A stretch of DNA of 64,000 nucleotides from positions 1 to 64,000 of the forward strand of contig JAIOAW010000001.1 of assembly GCA_019873625.1 (NCBI GenBank), given 5' to 3'. This DNA comes from Chloroflexota bacterium. GTDB lineage: Bacteria; Chloroflexota; Anaerolineae; UBA1429. Below are positions 40,708 to 50,421 of the stretch, piece after piece. A program made the position numbers and the translations under genes. The first letter of the stretch is position 1. Every line of letters begins with the position of its first letter. The notes under the pieces were generated by a model. It worked only from the letters and a program-made list of their open reading frames with translations, searched no databases and was not told the origin of the DNA.

Positions 40708-41968
40708 CCAGGCTGCGGATATCGCTGACCGAGAAAAACGCAAACAACGCCTCCTTGATAAGGGCGAACGCAACGGCCAACTGACGCGCCAAGAGATCCT
40801 GAACGCCTTGGGCGAAGACATCTCGCCCGAGGAATACGAAGATACGGTGCGGGCCTTGGATCAGATGGGCGTCCTCGTCATCGAGCCAGAGGACGAGAGC
40901 GCGATCGAGGCGTTGGCCGGCGAGGCGCTGGATACTGAGGCGTTGATAGAGGGCATCGGCGAACCGATTGGCGACCCGGTGCATATGTACCTGCGCGAAA
41001 TCGGCCGTGTGCCGCTCCTCGAGCCAGATGAGGAGATCCGTTTAGCCAAGGATATCCACGAGGGCGCCGAGGCCGAAGAGCGGTTGAAAAAGGAGGGCGA
41101 AATCCTCTCGCCGCAGGAGCGCCAGGCCTTGGAACTCAAGGTGATGCGCGCCGAGGTGGCCCGCCGGCGTATGATCGAGGCGAACTTGAGGTTGGTGGTC
41201 AGCGTGGCAAAACGCTTTGCGGGGAGGGGTATGTCTTTCTTGGACCTCATCCAAGAGGGCAACCTGGGTTTGCTGCGCGCCGTAGAAAAGTTCGATTACA
41301 CCAAAGGGTTCAAGTTCAGCACCTATGCCACGTGGTGGATTCGCCAGGCCATCAACCGCGCCATCGCCGATCAAGGGCGGACGATCCGCATCCCCGTGCA
41401 TATGATCGAGAGCATCAACCGCCTTTCGCGGGCCATCCGAGACCTTCAGCAGGAACTCGGCCACGAACCCACCCCTGAGGAAATCGCCATCACGCTGGAT
41501 TACCTTTCTGACGAGGATAAACGGGCCATCGAAGAATCGGCAGCCGAGGGAGCCGATGACCTCCCACCCGAGGTGCGTCAGAGGTTGCGCAAGGCGGCCC
41601 GCAAAGTGCGCCAGATTTTGGCCGTCTCGCAAGAGCCGATGTCTTTGGAGACGCCTATGGGCACCGAGGAGAGCAGCGCCCTTGGCGATTTCATCGCCGA
41701 TGATACCGTTTCTAACCCCACCGATGAGGCTACGCGCGAACTCCTCAGGCAGCAGATGAAAGATATTCTCGATTCACTGACCGACCGCGAACGCGAGGTG
41801 CTCGATTTGCGTTTCGGCCTCACGACCGGCGAAAGCCTCACCCTCGAAGAGGTGGGCGAGAGGCTGGGCATCACGCGCGAACGGGTGCGGCAGATCGAGG
41901 CCAAGGCCCTGCGCAAATTGCGCCACCCCACGCGCAGCCGCAAACTGCGCGATTATTTGGGAGAATAA
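40700..41968 (+). CDS. rpoD: Primary RNA polymerase sigma factor
   Basis: [122 protein letters not shown]; overlaps the dnaG stop by 8 nt. Confidence 0.97.
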   Translation: MSDQAADIADREKRKQRLLDKGERNGQLTRQEILNALGEDISPEEYEDTVRALDQMGVLVIEPEDESAIEALAGEALDTEALIEGIGEPIGDPVHMYLREIGRVPLLEPDEEIRLAKDIHEGAEAEERLKKEGEILSPQERQALELKVMRAEVARRRMIEANLRLVVSVAKRFAGRGMSFLDLIQEGNLGLLRAVEKFDYTKGFKFSTYATWWIRQAINRAIADQGRTIRIPVHMIESINRLSRAIRDLQQELGHEPTPEEIAITLDYLSDEDKRAIEESAAEGADDLPPEVRQRLRKAARKVRQILAVSQEPMSLETPMGTEESSALGDFIADDTVSNPTDEATRELLRQQMKDILDSLTDREREVLDLRFGLTTGESLTLEEVGERLGITRERVRQIEAKALRKLRHPTRSRKLRDYLGE

Positions 41969-41992
41969 CCACCCTCACTACAAAGGATTTGC

Positions 41993-43195
41993 ATGGCACG
42001 GCGAACTATCGGGCAGATCGGCACCCTGTGGTCTCAAAACCTGATCCTTCTGGCCACGGCGACATTCCTTTATAACTTTGGCAACGGCCTTTTTAACGGC
42101 GTCAGCACGAACTTTTACGTCCAAACCCTGGGCTTGAGCGGCAAGCAGGTCCTTTGGTTGGCGGGCCTCCGCGAGATTCCCGGCCTGGGGCTGATGTTCA
42201 TCGCAGCGCTTCTCATCAAACTCCCGCTATCCTATCGGGCCGGCCTGGCCATGCTCATTATGGCCGTGGGGTATGGCTTGTACGCTTTGGTCGGTTCATT
42301 TGCGGGGCTTGTGGCCGTGGCCATCGCGGCGAGCCTGGGCTTCCATCTCTGGTTCCCCTTGCGTAATGCCTTGGGCATGGCCTTGGTGCCACGGGAGCAC
42401 TCTGGCCGCGTGTTGGGGGTGCTGACCTCCGCGCAATCCCTCGCGGCCATCGTGGGGATGGGCGCCGTCGCGATTCTTTCCAAGGTGGCTGGCTCCCTCT
42501 CCTTGCGCGCTTATTTCCTCATCGGGGCTGCCCTAATCTTGATTGGCGCTGGCTTTGTCTTTCGTTTGCCCAAAACGTTGGGCGCCCCGCGCCAAGAGGA
42601 ACGGCGCCTCCTCCTGAAGCGCCGCTATTGGCTCTTTTATGTGCTGACCTTTTTCGAAGGCTCGCGCGTGCAGGTGTTCCACGCCTTTGGCACGCTCGTC
42701 TTGGTGCAATATTACGGGTGGTCGGTATCGCAAATCAGCCTGCTCCTTTTGGCGAGCAGCATCGTCAACTTTATCGCGTCGCCCTACATCGGGAAGGCGC
42801 TGGATACCTGGGGCGAACGGAACACCCTCACGGCAAGTTATCTCCTCCTCGTGCTGTGCTTCATCGGCTATGCCACGGTTCACCACCCCGTGGTGCTGGG
42901 GCTGCTCCTCATCTGCATCAACCTGCTCGTCCTCTTGCAAATCGGCCTACAGACGTATGTAAACCGCATCGCCCTGCCTGAGGAACTGACGCCCACCCTC
43001 TCGGCGGGCGTTACGATCAACCATATCACCTCGGTGGGGATGTCTCTCCTGGCTGGGTCGCTTCTGGCGCTGGTGGGCTATGAGGCGCTCTGCTGGGGCG
43101 TGGCAGGGGTCATCCTTCTTTCGGTGCCCTTCGCCTGGGCCATTCGGACGCACTACCCCGCCGTGGCCGAGCCACACGCCGCCCCAGCCGAATGA
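41993..43195 (+). CDS. MFS-type transporter
   Basis: About 12 hydrophobic segments; LGFHLWFPLRNALGMALVPREHSGRVLGVLTSAQSLAAIVGMG. Confidence 0.85.
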   Translation: MARRTIGQIGTLWSQNLILLATATFLYNFGNGLFNGVSTNFYVQTLGLSGKQVLWLAGLREIPGLGLMFIAALLIKLPLSYRAGLAMLIMAVGYGLYALVGSFAGLVAVAIAASLGFHLWFPLRNALGMALVPREHSGRVLGVLTSAQSLAAIVGMGAVAILSKVAGSLSLRAYFLIGAALILIGAGFVFRLPKTLGAPRQEERRLLLKRRYWLFYVLTFFEGSRVQVFHAFGTLVLVQYYGWSVSQISLLLLASSIVNFIASPYIGKALDTWGERNTLTASYLLLVLCFIGYATVHHPVVLGLLLICINLLVLLQIGLQTYVNRIALPEELTPTLSAGVTINHITSVGMSLLAGSLLALVGYEALCWGVAGVILLSVPFAWAIRTHYPAVAEPHAAPAE

Positions 43196-43199
43196 CGCA

Positions 43200-43232
43200 A
43201 AACGCCCCACGGATCGGTTCCGTGGGGCGTTT
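43200..43232. terminator. Terminator hairpin after the MFS gene
   Basis: 14-bp arms aaacgccccacgga / tccgtggggcgttt. Confidence 0.8.
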
Positions 43233-43364
43233 ACGATGAAAAAGGCCGAGGGATTTGCCCCTTAGCCGCGCTCGAATGGGCAAAACTTCGCGTTTCACCC
43301 TGCCCTGGGCAGAGAGGGAACCCCAAGAGCCTGGGCTGGCATGGCATATGCGGAGCGATGAGGA

Positions 43365-43583
43365 TTACTCGTCGAGGTCCTCCTCGTCTTCCTCATCCTC
43401 CTCGTCATACCACTCGTCGTCCTCTTCTTCGTCGTCTTCCCAGGGCCAATCCAACTCGATGGGATTCAGGCTCACCACCTCGAGTTCGGTTTCGCAGGTG
43501 GGGCAATAGACGATATCGCCGATCTTGGGGGTGGTGCGAAGATAGATCTTTTCATCGCAGCCGGGGCACGTCGCGTAAGGCAT
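43365..43583 (-). CDS. LysW-like small zinc-ribbon protein with polyacidic C-terminal tail
   Basis: MPYATCPGCDEKIYLRTTPKIGDIVYCPTCETELEVVSLNPIELDWPWEDDEEEDDEWYDEEDEEDEEDLDE; CxxC..CxxC ribbon and ELEVVSLNPIEL resemble amino-group carrier proteins; SD AGGAG 7 nt before ATG 43583. Confidence 0.8.
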   Translation of the reverse strand: MPYATCPGCDEKIYLRTTPKIGDIVYCPTCETELEVVSLNPIELDWPWEDDEEEDDEWYDEEDEEDEEDLDE

Positions 43584-43781
43584 AGTTACTCTCCTAGTCA
43601 TTTTCTGTCAAGCACAGATTCTCATCAGGCAAAAGCAGTATAGTATGCCCCTGTGCAAAAGCCGTCGTAAAGGCATTCTAAAAAACGCTGCATTGCCCCA
43701 AACACGTATGATTTTTTGTATGCCCTGAGGAGGGAACTTATCGCAAGAGCGTAACGTTTTTATAAAAAAGAGCGTATTCCA

Positions 43782-43810
43782 TTGCGATATGCCCATAAAC
43801 ATGCTATAAT
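43782..43810 (+). promoter_or_regulatory. Strong sigma70-type promoter TTGCGA-N17-TATAAT upstream of the PA14 protein gene
   Basis: ttgcga 43782-43787, tataat 43805-43810, in an AT-rich intergenic region. Confidence 0.8.
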
Positions 43811-43868
43811 GGGATTGTAATGGTCGTAACGTCTCGCGGAGGGGAACAAACCCGCAAAGGAAAGGGGG

Positions 43869-45677
43869 ATGGATGCTATGAACGTGGCCAGAGGCCGAAG
43901 CCGTGTGCAGCAGATCGTTCGTATGATGCTCATCGCCTGGATGGTAGTGGCAGGCACTTTGGCGCCGGCCGTCGCCGTATCGGCCAGCCCCGACCCGGCC
44001 TGGCGGGGTGAATATTATAACAATATGAACCTCGCCGGGGCGCCCATGATGGTGCGCGATGACGCCACCATTGATTTCGACTGGGGCACGGGGTCGCCCG
44101 GCGGCGGAGTGCCGGCGGATAACTTTTCGGTGAACTGGACGAACTTTATCTACTTCACCGAGGGCAACTACAACTTTCACGTGACGGTGGATGACGGCGT
44201 GCGCGTGTGGGTGGATGATCAACTCCTCATTGACCAGTGGCACGATCAGCCCTCCACCACCTACCACGCCTCCAAGTATCTCGGCACGGGGTATCACAGC
44301 CTGCGCGTAGCCTACTATGAGCACGGCGGCCAGGCAGTATGCCGCTTCTGGTGGGATAGCGGCCCCGGGCCGATCGCCGCGTGGCGCGGCGAGTACTACA
44401 ACAATACCGCCCTAAGCGGCACGCCGCTCGTGCGCGATGACGCGGCGATCAGTTTCGATTGGGGGGCGGGCGCCCCGATGGGCGGCATCAACGCCGATTA
44501 TTTCTCGGTGCGCTGGACGCGAAACATCTACTTCCCCACGAGCGGCACCTATACCTTTTACGCCACGGTGGATGACGGCGTGCGCGTGTGGGTAGGCAGC
44601 GCCTTGGTCATTGACAGGTGGTATCCGCAGTCTCGCACGACGCACTCGGGGAGCATCTACCTCGCCGCGGGCACGTACCCCGTCAAGGTGGAGTACTTTG
44701 AACAAACCGGCGTGGCCGTGTGCATCCTGAGTTGGACTGGCGCCGGCGCACCGCCCGCGGGTGCGGAGATCATCGTGGATGACCGCGACCCAGGGTTCAT
44801 CTGGGGCGGGCCGGCCTCGAGTTTCTACAGCCGGGCCTACGGCTACCGTGGGCGCCTGTTCTGGACGTGGAACTCGACTTCCACCATCCGCAACTGGGCC
44901 AAGTGGTTCCCCTATGTTCCCACGCCGGGGAACTATGCGGTGTATGTGTACATCCCCAGCCGCTATTTTGGCACCAAGAGCGCGCGTTACGTCATCAACC
45001 TGAACGGGGTAACCCACACGCGCGTGGTGAACCAGAACAACTACTACAACCAGTGGGTGAGCCTGGGCACCTACTACTTTAGCGGCGGGTCGGGCGAATA
45101 CGTCTTTTTGGGAGATGCCACGGGCGAACCCTACGCCACGCGCTACGTCGGGTTTGACGCGGTCAAATTCGTCCGGCAAGAGGGCGCGCCACCTCCACCT
45201 CCGCCTCCGCCGCCACTCGTCTGCCCGATTACGCCCGTCTTGGGGTTTGGGCGCGTGTGGAGCACCTACAGCGCCGTGCGGGCTAAACTGGGCTGCCCCA
45301 CCGAACCGGAGCAATCCACCTGGGCCGGCGAGCAGACCTTTGTAGGCGGCTATATGTTCTGGCACGGCGGGCAAAAATACATCTATGTGCTCTACAGCAA
45401 CGGCACCTGGCAGGGCTTTGAAGATACCTGGACCTCTGCCGAGCCGGAGTGGGATCCTTCCATCGTGCCGCCGCCGGGGTACTATCAGCCCAAGCGCGGC
45501 TTTGGCAAGGTGTGGCGGAACAATCCGGGTGTGCGCAGCGCCCTCGGCTGGGCCACCATCGAGGAATATGGCTTCTTTGGCTCCAGCCAGACCTTTACCG
45601 GCGGGCGGATGCTCTGGAGCCCCACGCGGGGCATCTACGTCCTATACAACGATGGGACGTGGCAGCGCTACAACTAG
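43869..45677 (+). CDS. Secreted protein with two PA14-like domains, a golvesin/CBM-like beta domain and C-terminal GFGRVW-type repeats
   Basis: AWRGEYYNNMNLAGAPMMVRDDATIDFDWG...VTVDDGVRVWVDDQLLIDQW (twice); Pro-rich linker PPPPPPPPP; LGFGRVWSTYSAVRAKLGCPTEPEQ and GFGKVWRNNPGVRSALGWAT. Confidence 0.85.
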   Translation: MDAMNVARGRSRVQQIVRMMLIAWMVVAGTLAPAVAVSASPDPAWRGEYYNNMNLAGAPMMVRDDATIDFDWGTGSPGGGVPADNFSVNWTNFIYFTEGNYNFHVTVDDGVRVWVDDQLLIDQWHDQPSTTYHASKYLGTGYHSLRVAYYEHGGQAVCRFWWDSGPGPIAAWRGEYYNNTALSGTPLVRDDAAISFDWGAGAPMGGINADYFSVRWTRNIYFPTSGTYTFYATVDDGVRVWVGSALVIDRWYPQSRTTHSGSIYLAAGTYPVKVEYFEQTGVAVCILSWTGAGAPPAGAEIIVDDRDPGFIWGGPASSFYSRAYGYRGRLFWTWNSTSTIRNWAKWFPYVPTPGNYAVYVYIPSRYFGTKSARYVINLNGVTHTRVVNQNNYYNQWVSLGTYYFSGGSGEYVFLGDATGEPYATRYVGFDAVKFVRQEGAPPPPPPPPPLVCPITPVLGFGRVWSTYSAVRAKLGCPTEPEQSTWAGEQTFVGGYMFWHGGQKYIYVLYSNGTWQGFEDTWTSAEPEWDPSIVPPPGYYQPKRGFGKVWRNNPGVRSALGWATIEEYGFFGSSQTFTGGRMLWSPTRGIYVLYNDGTWQRYN

Positions 45678-45697
45678 CGGGCGAATACCAACGTCAA

Positions 45698-45723
45698 GGG
45701 CCTCGGAGGCGCCTCCGAGGCCC
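45698..45723 (+). terminator. Rho-independent terminator
   Basis: gggcctcggaggc/gcctccgaggccc perfect palindrome followed by tttctttt. Confidence 0.85.
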
Positions 45724-45749
45724 TTTCTTTTGGGGCGCCGTGGGAGAAG

Positions 45750-46229
45750 TCAAGCCCCGTCCGTCAAAGGCAAGACCTGCCCTTGCGTGATGCGCACGAG
45801 TTCCGCAAAGGTAATGGGGAAGACGGCATAGGGTGAGCCGGCCGCGGCGTAGAGCACCTCAAAGCGCGCGAGGGAGGCATCTATCAAAATGGGGAGCGAC
45901 TGGGCGTGGCCGATGGGCGGCACGCCGCCGGGGGCATAGCCCGTCACGCGGAGGGTCGTTTCCGCATCGGCCAGGCGCACCTGCTTGCGGCTGATGCCAT
46001 AGTGCGCCGCCAAGGCGCGATCGCTCACCTTGCGGTCGCCAGCGGCGAGGACGATGATCGGCTCCCCGGCGATCAAAAAGCACAGGCTCTTGACGATGCT
46101 CCCCTGCGTGGTGCCGATACTTTCGGCGGCCTGCTGTGCCGTGGCGGTGGAGGCCTCGAGATAACGGATGTGGATGCCCGTTTGCAGGGCATCCAGTGCG
46201 GCTTGGACGTGTTCTGGAGAGAGGGCCAT
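45750..46229 (-). CDS. ybaK: YbaK/EbsC-type aminoacyl-tRNA deacylase
   Basis: ATAQQAAESIGTTQGSIVKSLCFLIAGEPIIVLAAGDRKVSDRALAAHYGISRKQVRLADAETTLRVTGYAPGGVPPIGH. Confidence 0.88.
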   Translation of the reverse strand: MALSPEHVQAALDALQTGIHIRYLEASTATAQQAAESIGTTQGSIVKSLCFLIAGEPIIVLAAGDRKVSDRALAAHYGISRKQVRLADAETTLRVTGYAPGGVPPIGHAQSLPILIDASLARFEVLYAAAGSPYAVFPITFAELVRITQGQVLPLTDGA

Positions 46230-46258
46230 CGGCAAAGGGATGCCTCCTAGGAATGCAC

Positions 46259-46658
46259 GGCGAGCGAGCGGGCCGATAAGCCGAATTCTGTGACCCACGG
46301 CTGAGCCGTGAGCCGGTGGCCATCTCTCTAGGCGGCCTACCTGGAGAGTCAGGAGCGAGCAGCCCCCGGCCCAGAGGGTTAGCCCTCGGGCGCCTCCTGC
46401 TTGGCCTTGCTCCCGATGGGGTTTGCCTGGCCGAGCCAGTCGCCTGGCCCGCCGGTGGTCTCTTACACCACCTTTTCACTATGACCCTTTGCAAGAGGGG
46501 TCCCCCCCTCACAAAAGGCTACCTGTTTTCTGTGGCACTATTCCGTCGGGTCACCCCGCCTGGGCGTTACCCAGCATCGTGCTCTGTGGAGTTCGGACTT
46601 TCCTCAGGCGCCTTGGGTTGCCCCACGCGCCCGCGGCCACCTGGCCCCCTCGCTCGCC
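46259..46658 (-). ncRNA. rnpB: RNase P RNA (bacterial class A-like)
   Basis: Reverse complement contains GAGGAAAGTCCGAACTCCACAGAGCA, GGGTAACGCCC, GCCACAGAAAACAG, GTGTAAGAGACCACCGG, GGAGCAAGGCCAA, AGAGATGGCCACC, ACAGAATTCGGCTTATCGGCC; ends pair (GGCGAGCGAG / CGCTCGC). Confidence 0.97.
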
Positions 46659-46663
46659 CTTTC

Positions 46664-46692
46664 AAAATAACACAAGAGGTGCCCCTTGTCAA
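46664..46692 (-). promoter_or_regulatory. Putative rnpB promoter TTGACA-N17-TATTTT
   Basis: + strand aaaata 46664-46669 and tgtcaa 46687-46692. Confidence 0.7.
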
Positions 46693-46784
46693 AACATATA
46701 GTTTACATAACGATAAGTGTGGCACAACCCCCCGTTTTGATGTATGATATCGAGTACCCTGAACCTCAGCCCTAGGAGGGAAGT

Positions 46785-47564
46785 ATGATCATCCTTGGCA
46801 TCGTCGGAAGCCCGCGCCGAAATGGCCGCACGGCGCAACTCGCCCAGGCCGCGCTCGAAGGGGCCGCCGCCCAAGGGGCGCAGACGCGGCTCATCTACTT
46901 GGTAGATTACGCCCTCCGCCCCTTCACCGGCCAGGGGAATGCCGAAGAGGCGGAGACGTTCTGCCCCGAAACGCTCAGCCTCTTGTGCGAAGAGGCGGAC
47001 GCTCTCGTCTTGGGCGCGCCGGTCTATTATGGCGATATCAACGGCCTCACAAAAGATTTTATGGATACGGTGCGCATTCGGAATTCCAACGGCAAGCCCG
47101 CCTTGGGGTTCGCCATCGCCGGCGGGTCGGGCAAGGGCCTCCTTTCGGGCGTGCAAAGCATCTACCATTGGTTCTATCACCGCCAGTTCCGCGCCATAGA
47201 CCCCACGCCCGTCTCGCGGTTCAATATGGCAGAGGCGGTGGCCTCGCTCCGCCAAAGCGGGGCGCGCTTGGTGGAAGAGGTAGTCAAGTTTCAACCCTTC
47301 CCCGGCCGCGCGCGCGACGATCGCTGGGCGGACGTTTTAGCCCACTATGCCACGTTGCCCTACTTTGACGCTGACCCGGTGGATGAGTTCTTCCTCTTGG
47401 CCCGCCAACTCCTCGCCTGCCGCCGGGGGAACGCGCCAGAAGAGACCCTCGCCCTAGCCCAAGCCGATTACGACCGCGCCTTGGCGCTCCTGCAAGAGGG
47501 CCAGCGCCCCGAGGCGGGCCGCTTGGCCGTGCGCGCCTACGAGCGCCTGTACTATCGGGGATAA
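46785..47564 (+). CDS. Flavodoxin-like NADPH-dependent FMN reductase family protein
   Basis: MIILGIVGSPRRNGRTAQLAQAALEGA...ADALVLGAPVYYGDINGLTKDFMD. Confidence 0.85.
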   Translation: MIILGIVGSPRRNGRTAQLAQAALEGAAAQGAQTRLIYLVDYALRPFTGQGNAEEAETFCPETLSLLCEEADALVLGAPVYYGDINGLTKDFMDTVRIRNSNGKPALGFAIAGGSGKGLLSGVQSIYHWFYHRQFRAIDPTPVSRFNMAEAVASLRQSGARLVEEVVKFQPFPGRARDDRWADVLAHYATLPYFDADPVDEFFLLARQLLACRRGNAPEETLALAQADYDRALALLQEGQRPEAGRLAVRAYERLYYRG

Positions 47565-47568
47565 ATAC

Positions 47569-47607
47569 GGTAGCGCTCGCCCCCCTGGCCTTGAGGCGAG
47601 CGCTACC
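47569..47607. terminator. Terminator-like hairpin between convergent genes
   Basis: ggtagcgctcgcc / ggcgagcgctacc, no strong T-tract. Confidence 0.45.
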
Positions 47608-47636
47608 CCTTGAGGAGGAGAGCATATCGGCAAAAG

Positions 47637-48383
47637 TTAGAGGGAGAGGCCCCCATCTACCCCGATGACCTGGCCGGTGATATACCCAGCCGCGTCGGAG
47701 GCGAGAAAGGCCACGAGCGCCGCCACGTCCTCCGGCTGGCCCAGCCGGCCGAGGGCGATGCGCTCTTTGGCCTTGGCGATGATTTCCTCTCCCAAGGCAG
47801 CCGTCATATCCGTCTGGATAAAACCGGGGGCCACGATATTCACGGTGATGCCCCGGCTGCCTAACTCCTTGGCGAGCGTCCGCCCAAAGCCGATGAGGCC
47901 CGCCTTGGCGGCGGCATAGTTCGCCTGGCCCACGTTCCCGGCCAACCCCACGACGGACCCCATCAGGATGATGCGCCCGGCGCGCTTTTTGAGCAAGACC
48001 CTCTGCACGGCCTTGGCGCAGAAAAAGGCCCCTTTGAGGTTGGTGTTCAACACGGCATCCCATTCCTCTTCGGACATACGCAAAAAGAGGTTATCGCGGG
48101 CGATGCCGGCATTCGCCACGAGGATATCCACCGTGCCAAAGGCCTCCAAGGCGCCCTGCACCAGCCTTTCCGCTTCGCCAGAACGGCTCACATCGGCCTG
48201 GATGGCCACAGCCTGCGCCCCCCGTTCGCGGATGCGCGCCACCACCTCCTCGGCGGCGCTGGCCTTCGCCTGATAGTTCACGACGATATTCGCCCCTTGC
48301 GCGGCCAACTCGAGGGCGATGGCCCGCCCAATGCCCCGCGAACTCCCCGTTACAATCGCCACTTTACCACTGAGGGTCGGCAT
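47637..48383 (-). CDS. fabG: 3-oxoacyl-ACP reductase
   Basis: GKVAIVTGSSRGIGRAIALELAAQGANIVVNY...VANAGIARDN...YAAAKAGLIGFGRTLAKELGSRGITVNIVAPGFIQTDMT. Confidence 0.95.
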   Translation of the reverse strand: MPTLSGKVAIVTGSSRGIGRAIALELAAQGANIVVNYQAKASAAEEVVARIRERGAQAVAIQADVSRSGEAERLVQGALEAFGTVDILVANAGIARDNLFLRMSEEEWDAVLNTNLKGAFFCAKAVQRVLLKKRAGRIILMGSVVGLAGNVGQANYAAAKAGLIGFGRTLAKELGSRGITVNIVAPGFIQTDMTAALGEEIIAKAKERIALGRLGQPEDVAALVAFLASDAAGYITGQVIGVDGGLSL

Positions 48384-48392
48384 AGCGCTCTC

Positions 48393-49334
48393 CTAAAAGG
48401 TGAAACATTCTATCTCGGCGGCAGTCGTAACGGCCTGGGTCACCACCTCCGGGCAGATGCGTTTGACCAACCCCGAGACGACGGCCTTGGGGCCGATTTC
48501 GATCATCTGCGCGGCGCCCGCCGAGGCCATCTTCTCCACCGATTCCACCCACCGCACGGGCGAACTCAACTGTTTGATGAGGGCGGCCTTGATCTCCGCC
48601 GGGTCGCTCAAGGGGCTGGCCGTTACGTTGCTCACCACGGGCGCCCAAGGGCGCTGAAAGGTCGTGCGCTCCAGGGCCTCGCTCAAGCGCTCAGCGGCGG
48701 CCTTCATCAAGGGCGTATGGCAGGGGACGCTCACCGCAAGCGGGAGGGCACGCTTGGCGCCGCGCTCTCTGGCCAATTCGCCGGCCCGCTCCAAAGCCTC
48801 CCGTGCGCCCGCGATGACGACCTGCCCCGGCGCGTTATCGTTCGCCACCCAGAGGCCCGCCCTTTCTCCGCCTATATCGGCCACCAATTGGGCCACCTGG
48901 GCCTTCTCTAGGCCAAGGATGGCCATCATCCCGCCGGGGGTAGAGGCCCCCGCATCGCGCATCGCCTCGGCGCGGGCGGCCACGAGGAGCACCCCTTGGC
49001 GGAAGGGCAACGCCCCGGCCACGGTGAGCGCGGTGTATTCGCCCAGGCTGTGCCCCGCCAAAAAGCCCACACGGCTGGGGAGGCTCAGGCACCGCGCCTC
49101 CAGGGCGCGCCATAGGGCGATGGAGGTTACATAGACGGCGGGCTGGGTGTTCGCCGTGTCGTTCAGGAGGGCCTCCGGCCCTTCGAAACACAGCCGCGAG
49201 AGGTAAAACCCAAGGAGATCATCGGCCTCCTCGAAGGCGGCGCGCGCCTCAGGAATAGCCTGCAAATCGGCCCCCATGCCGACGAATTGGCACCCCTGCC
49301 CTGGGAAGATCAGCGCGATGGAACGGTCAGTCAT
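48393..49334 (-). CDS. fabD: Malonyl-CoA:ACP transacylase
   Basis: IALIFPGQGCQFVGMGADL...FLAGHSLGEYTALTVAGAL...VPCHTPLMKAA. Confidence 0.95.
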   Translation of the reverse strand: MTDRSIALIFPGQGCQFVGMGADLQAIPEARAAFEEADDLLGFYLSRLCFEGPEALLNDTANTQPAVYVTSIALWRALEARCLSLPSRVGFLAGHSLGEYTALTVAGALPFRQGVLLVAARAEAMRDAGASTPGGMMAILGLEKAQVAQLVADIGGERAGLWVANDNAPGQVVIAGAREALERAGELARERGAKRALPLAVSVPCHTPLMKAAAERLSEALERTTFQRPWAPVVSNVTASPLSDPAEIKAALIKQLSSPVRWVESVEKMASAGAAQMIEIGPKAVVSGLVKRICPEVVTQAVTTAAEIECFTF

Positions 49335-49340
49335 CTTTCC

Positions 49341-50289
49341 TCACCGAATCAGTTGAGCGGGCAGGCGCTGGAGGATGTCCTCCGCCTCTTGCGCAATGCG
49401 CTCGACGAGCACTTTGGCCGGCACGATATCCCGCACCAGGCCGGCGATCTGCCCGGCCATTAGCGAGCCGTGCACCACGTCCCCCTCGAGCACCGCCTTG
49501 CGCAGGCGCCCCGTGCCGAATTCGATCACCTCTTGCTCAGAAGCGCCCCGTTTCTCCAGCGCTTCGAAATCCCGCGCCATCGGGTTGCGCAAACAGCGCA
49601 CGGGGTGCCCGATGGAATAGCCCGTAACCATAGTGGAGCGTTCGTTGGCCTTGAGGATGGCCTGCTTGTAGTTGGGGTGGGCAATGCATTCCTCCGTGCA
49701 GATAAAGCGCGTGCCCATCTGCACGCCTGCCGCGCCCAAAGCCAGGGCCGCTGCCAGGCCGCGCCCATCGGCAAAGCCACCCGCCGCGATGACGGGGATG
49801 CGCACCGCATCCACCACTTGGGGGACGAGCGCCATCGTCGTCACCTCGCCGATATGCCCGCCCGATTCCTCCCCTTCGGCGATGACGGCATCGGCCCCTG
49901 CGCGCTCCAGGCGCTGGGCCAGCGCCGCCGAGGCCACCACGGGGATGACGATGATGCCGGCCTCTTTGGCCGGTTTGATGTACGGCGTGGGGTTGCCGGC
50001 CCCCGTGGTGAGCACGGGCACTTTCTCGGCAATGCAGAGTTCGACGACCTCTGCGGCAAAGGGGCTAAAGAGGGGAATGTTCACGCCGAAAGGATTGGCG
50101 GTGTGCGCCCGAATCTGATGAATCTGCTCGCGTACCCAATTCACCGGCGCATTCCCGGCGCCCAGCACGCCCAAGGCCCCCGCCTCCGAAACGGCCGAGG
50201 CCAATTCCCACGTGGCTACCCAGGCCATGCCCCCTTGAATAATGGGGTAACGGATGCCTAATAGATCGGTAAGCGCTGTTTTGAGCATC
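49341..50289 (-). CDS. fabK: FabK-type enoyl-ACP reductase (2-nitropropane dioxygenase-like flavoprotein)
   Basis: LGIRYPIIQGGMAWVATWELASAVSEAGALGVLGAG...GADAVIAEGEESGGHIGEVTTMALVPQVVDAV.IPVIAAGGFADGRGLAAALALGAAGVQMGTRF. Confidence 0.9.
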
Positions 50290-50421
50290 AATGCCAACTG
50301 CCTCCTATGCGACGTCGCTTGCGAAAACACCTCAGGCGCCCTGCGGTTACGGGGGAAACTCTTGCCCCGCTTGCGTGTTAGAGGTAACGAACTCATCTTG
50401 CAGGTTTTAGGAGGTTTTGGT

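Noticed and set aside
43255-43509. Poly-serine + strand ORF
   Set aside because: Complement of the GAG/GAC-rich acidic tail of the LysW-like gene
43608-44324. 238-aa - strand ORF covering the intergenic promoter region and the start of the PA14 gene
   Set aside because: Overlaps the strong + strand promoter and signal peptide; no recognisable domain
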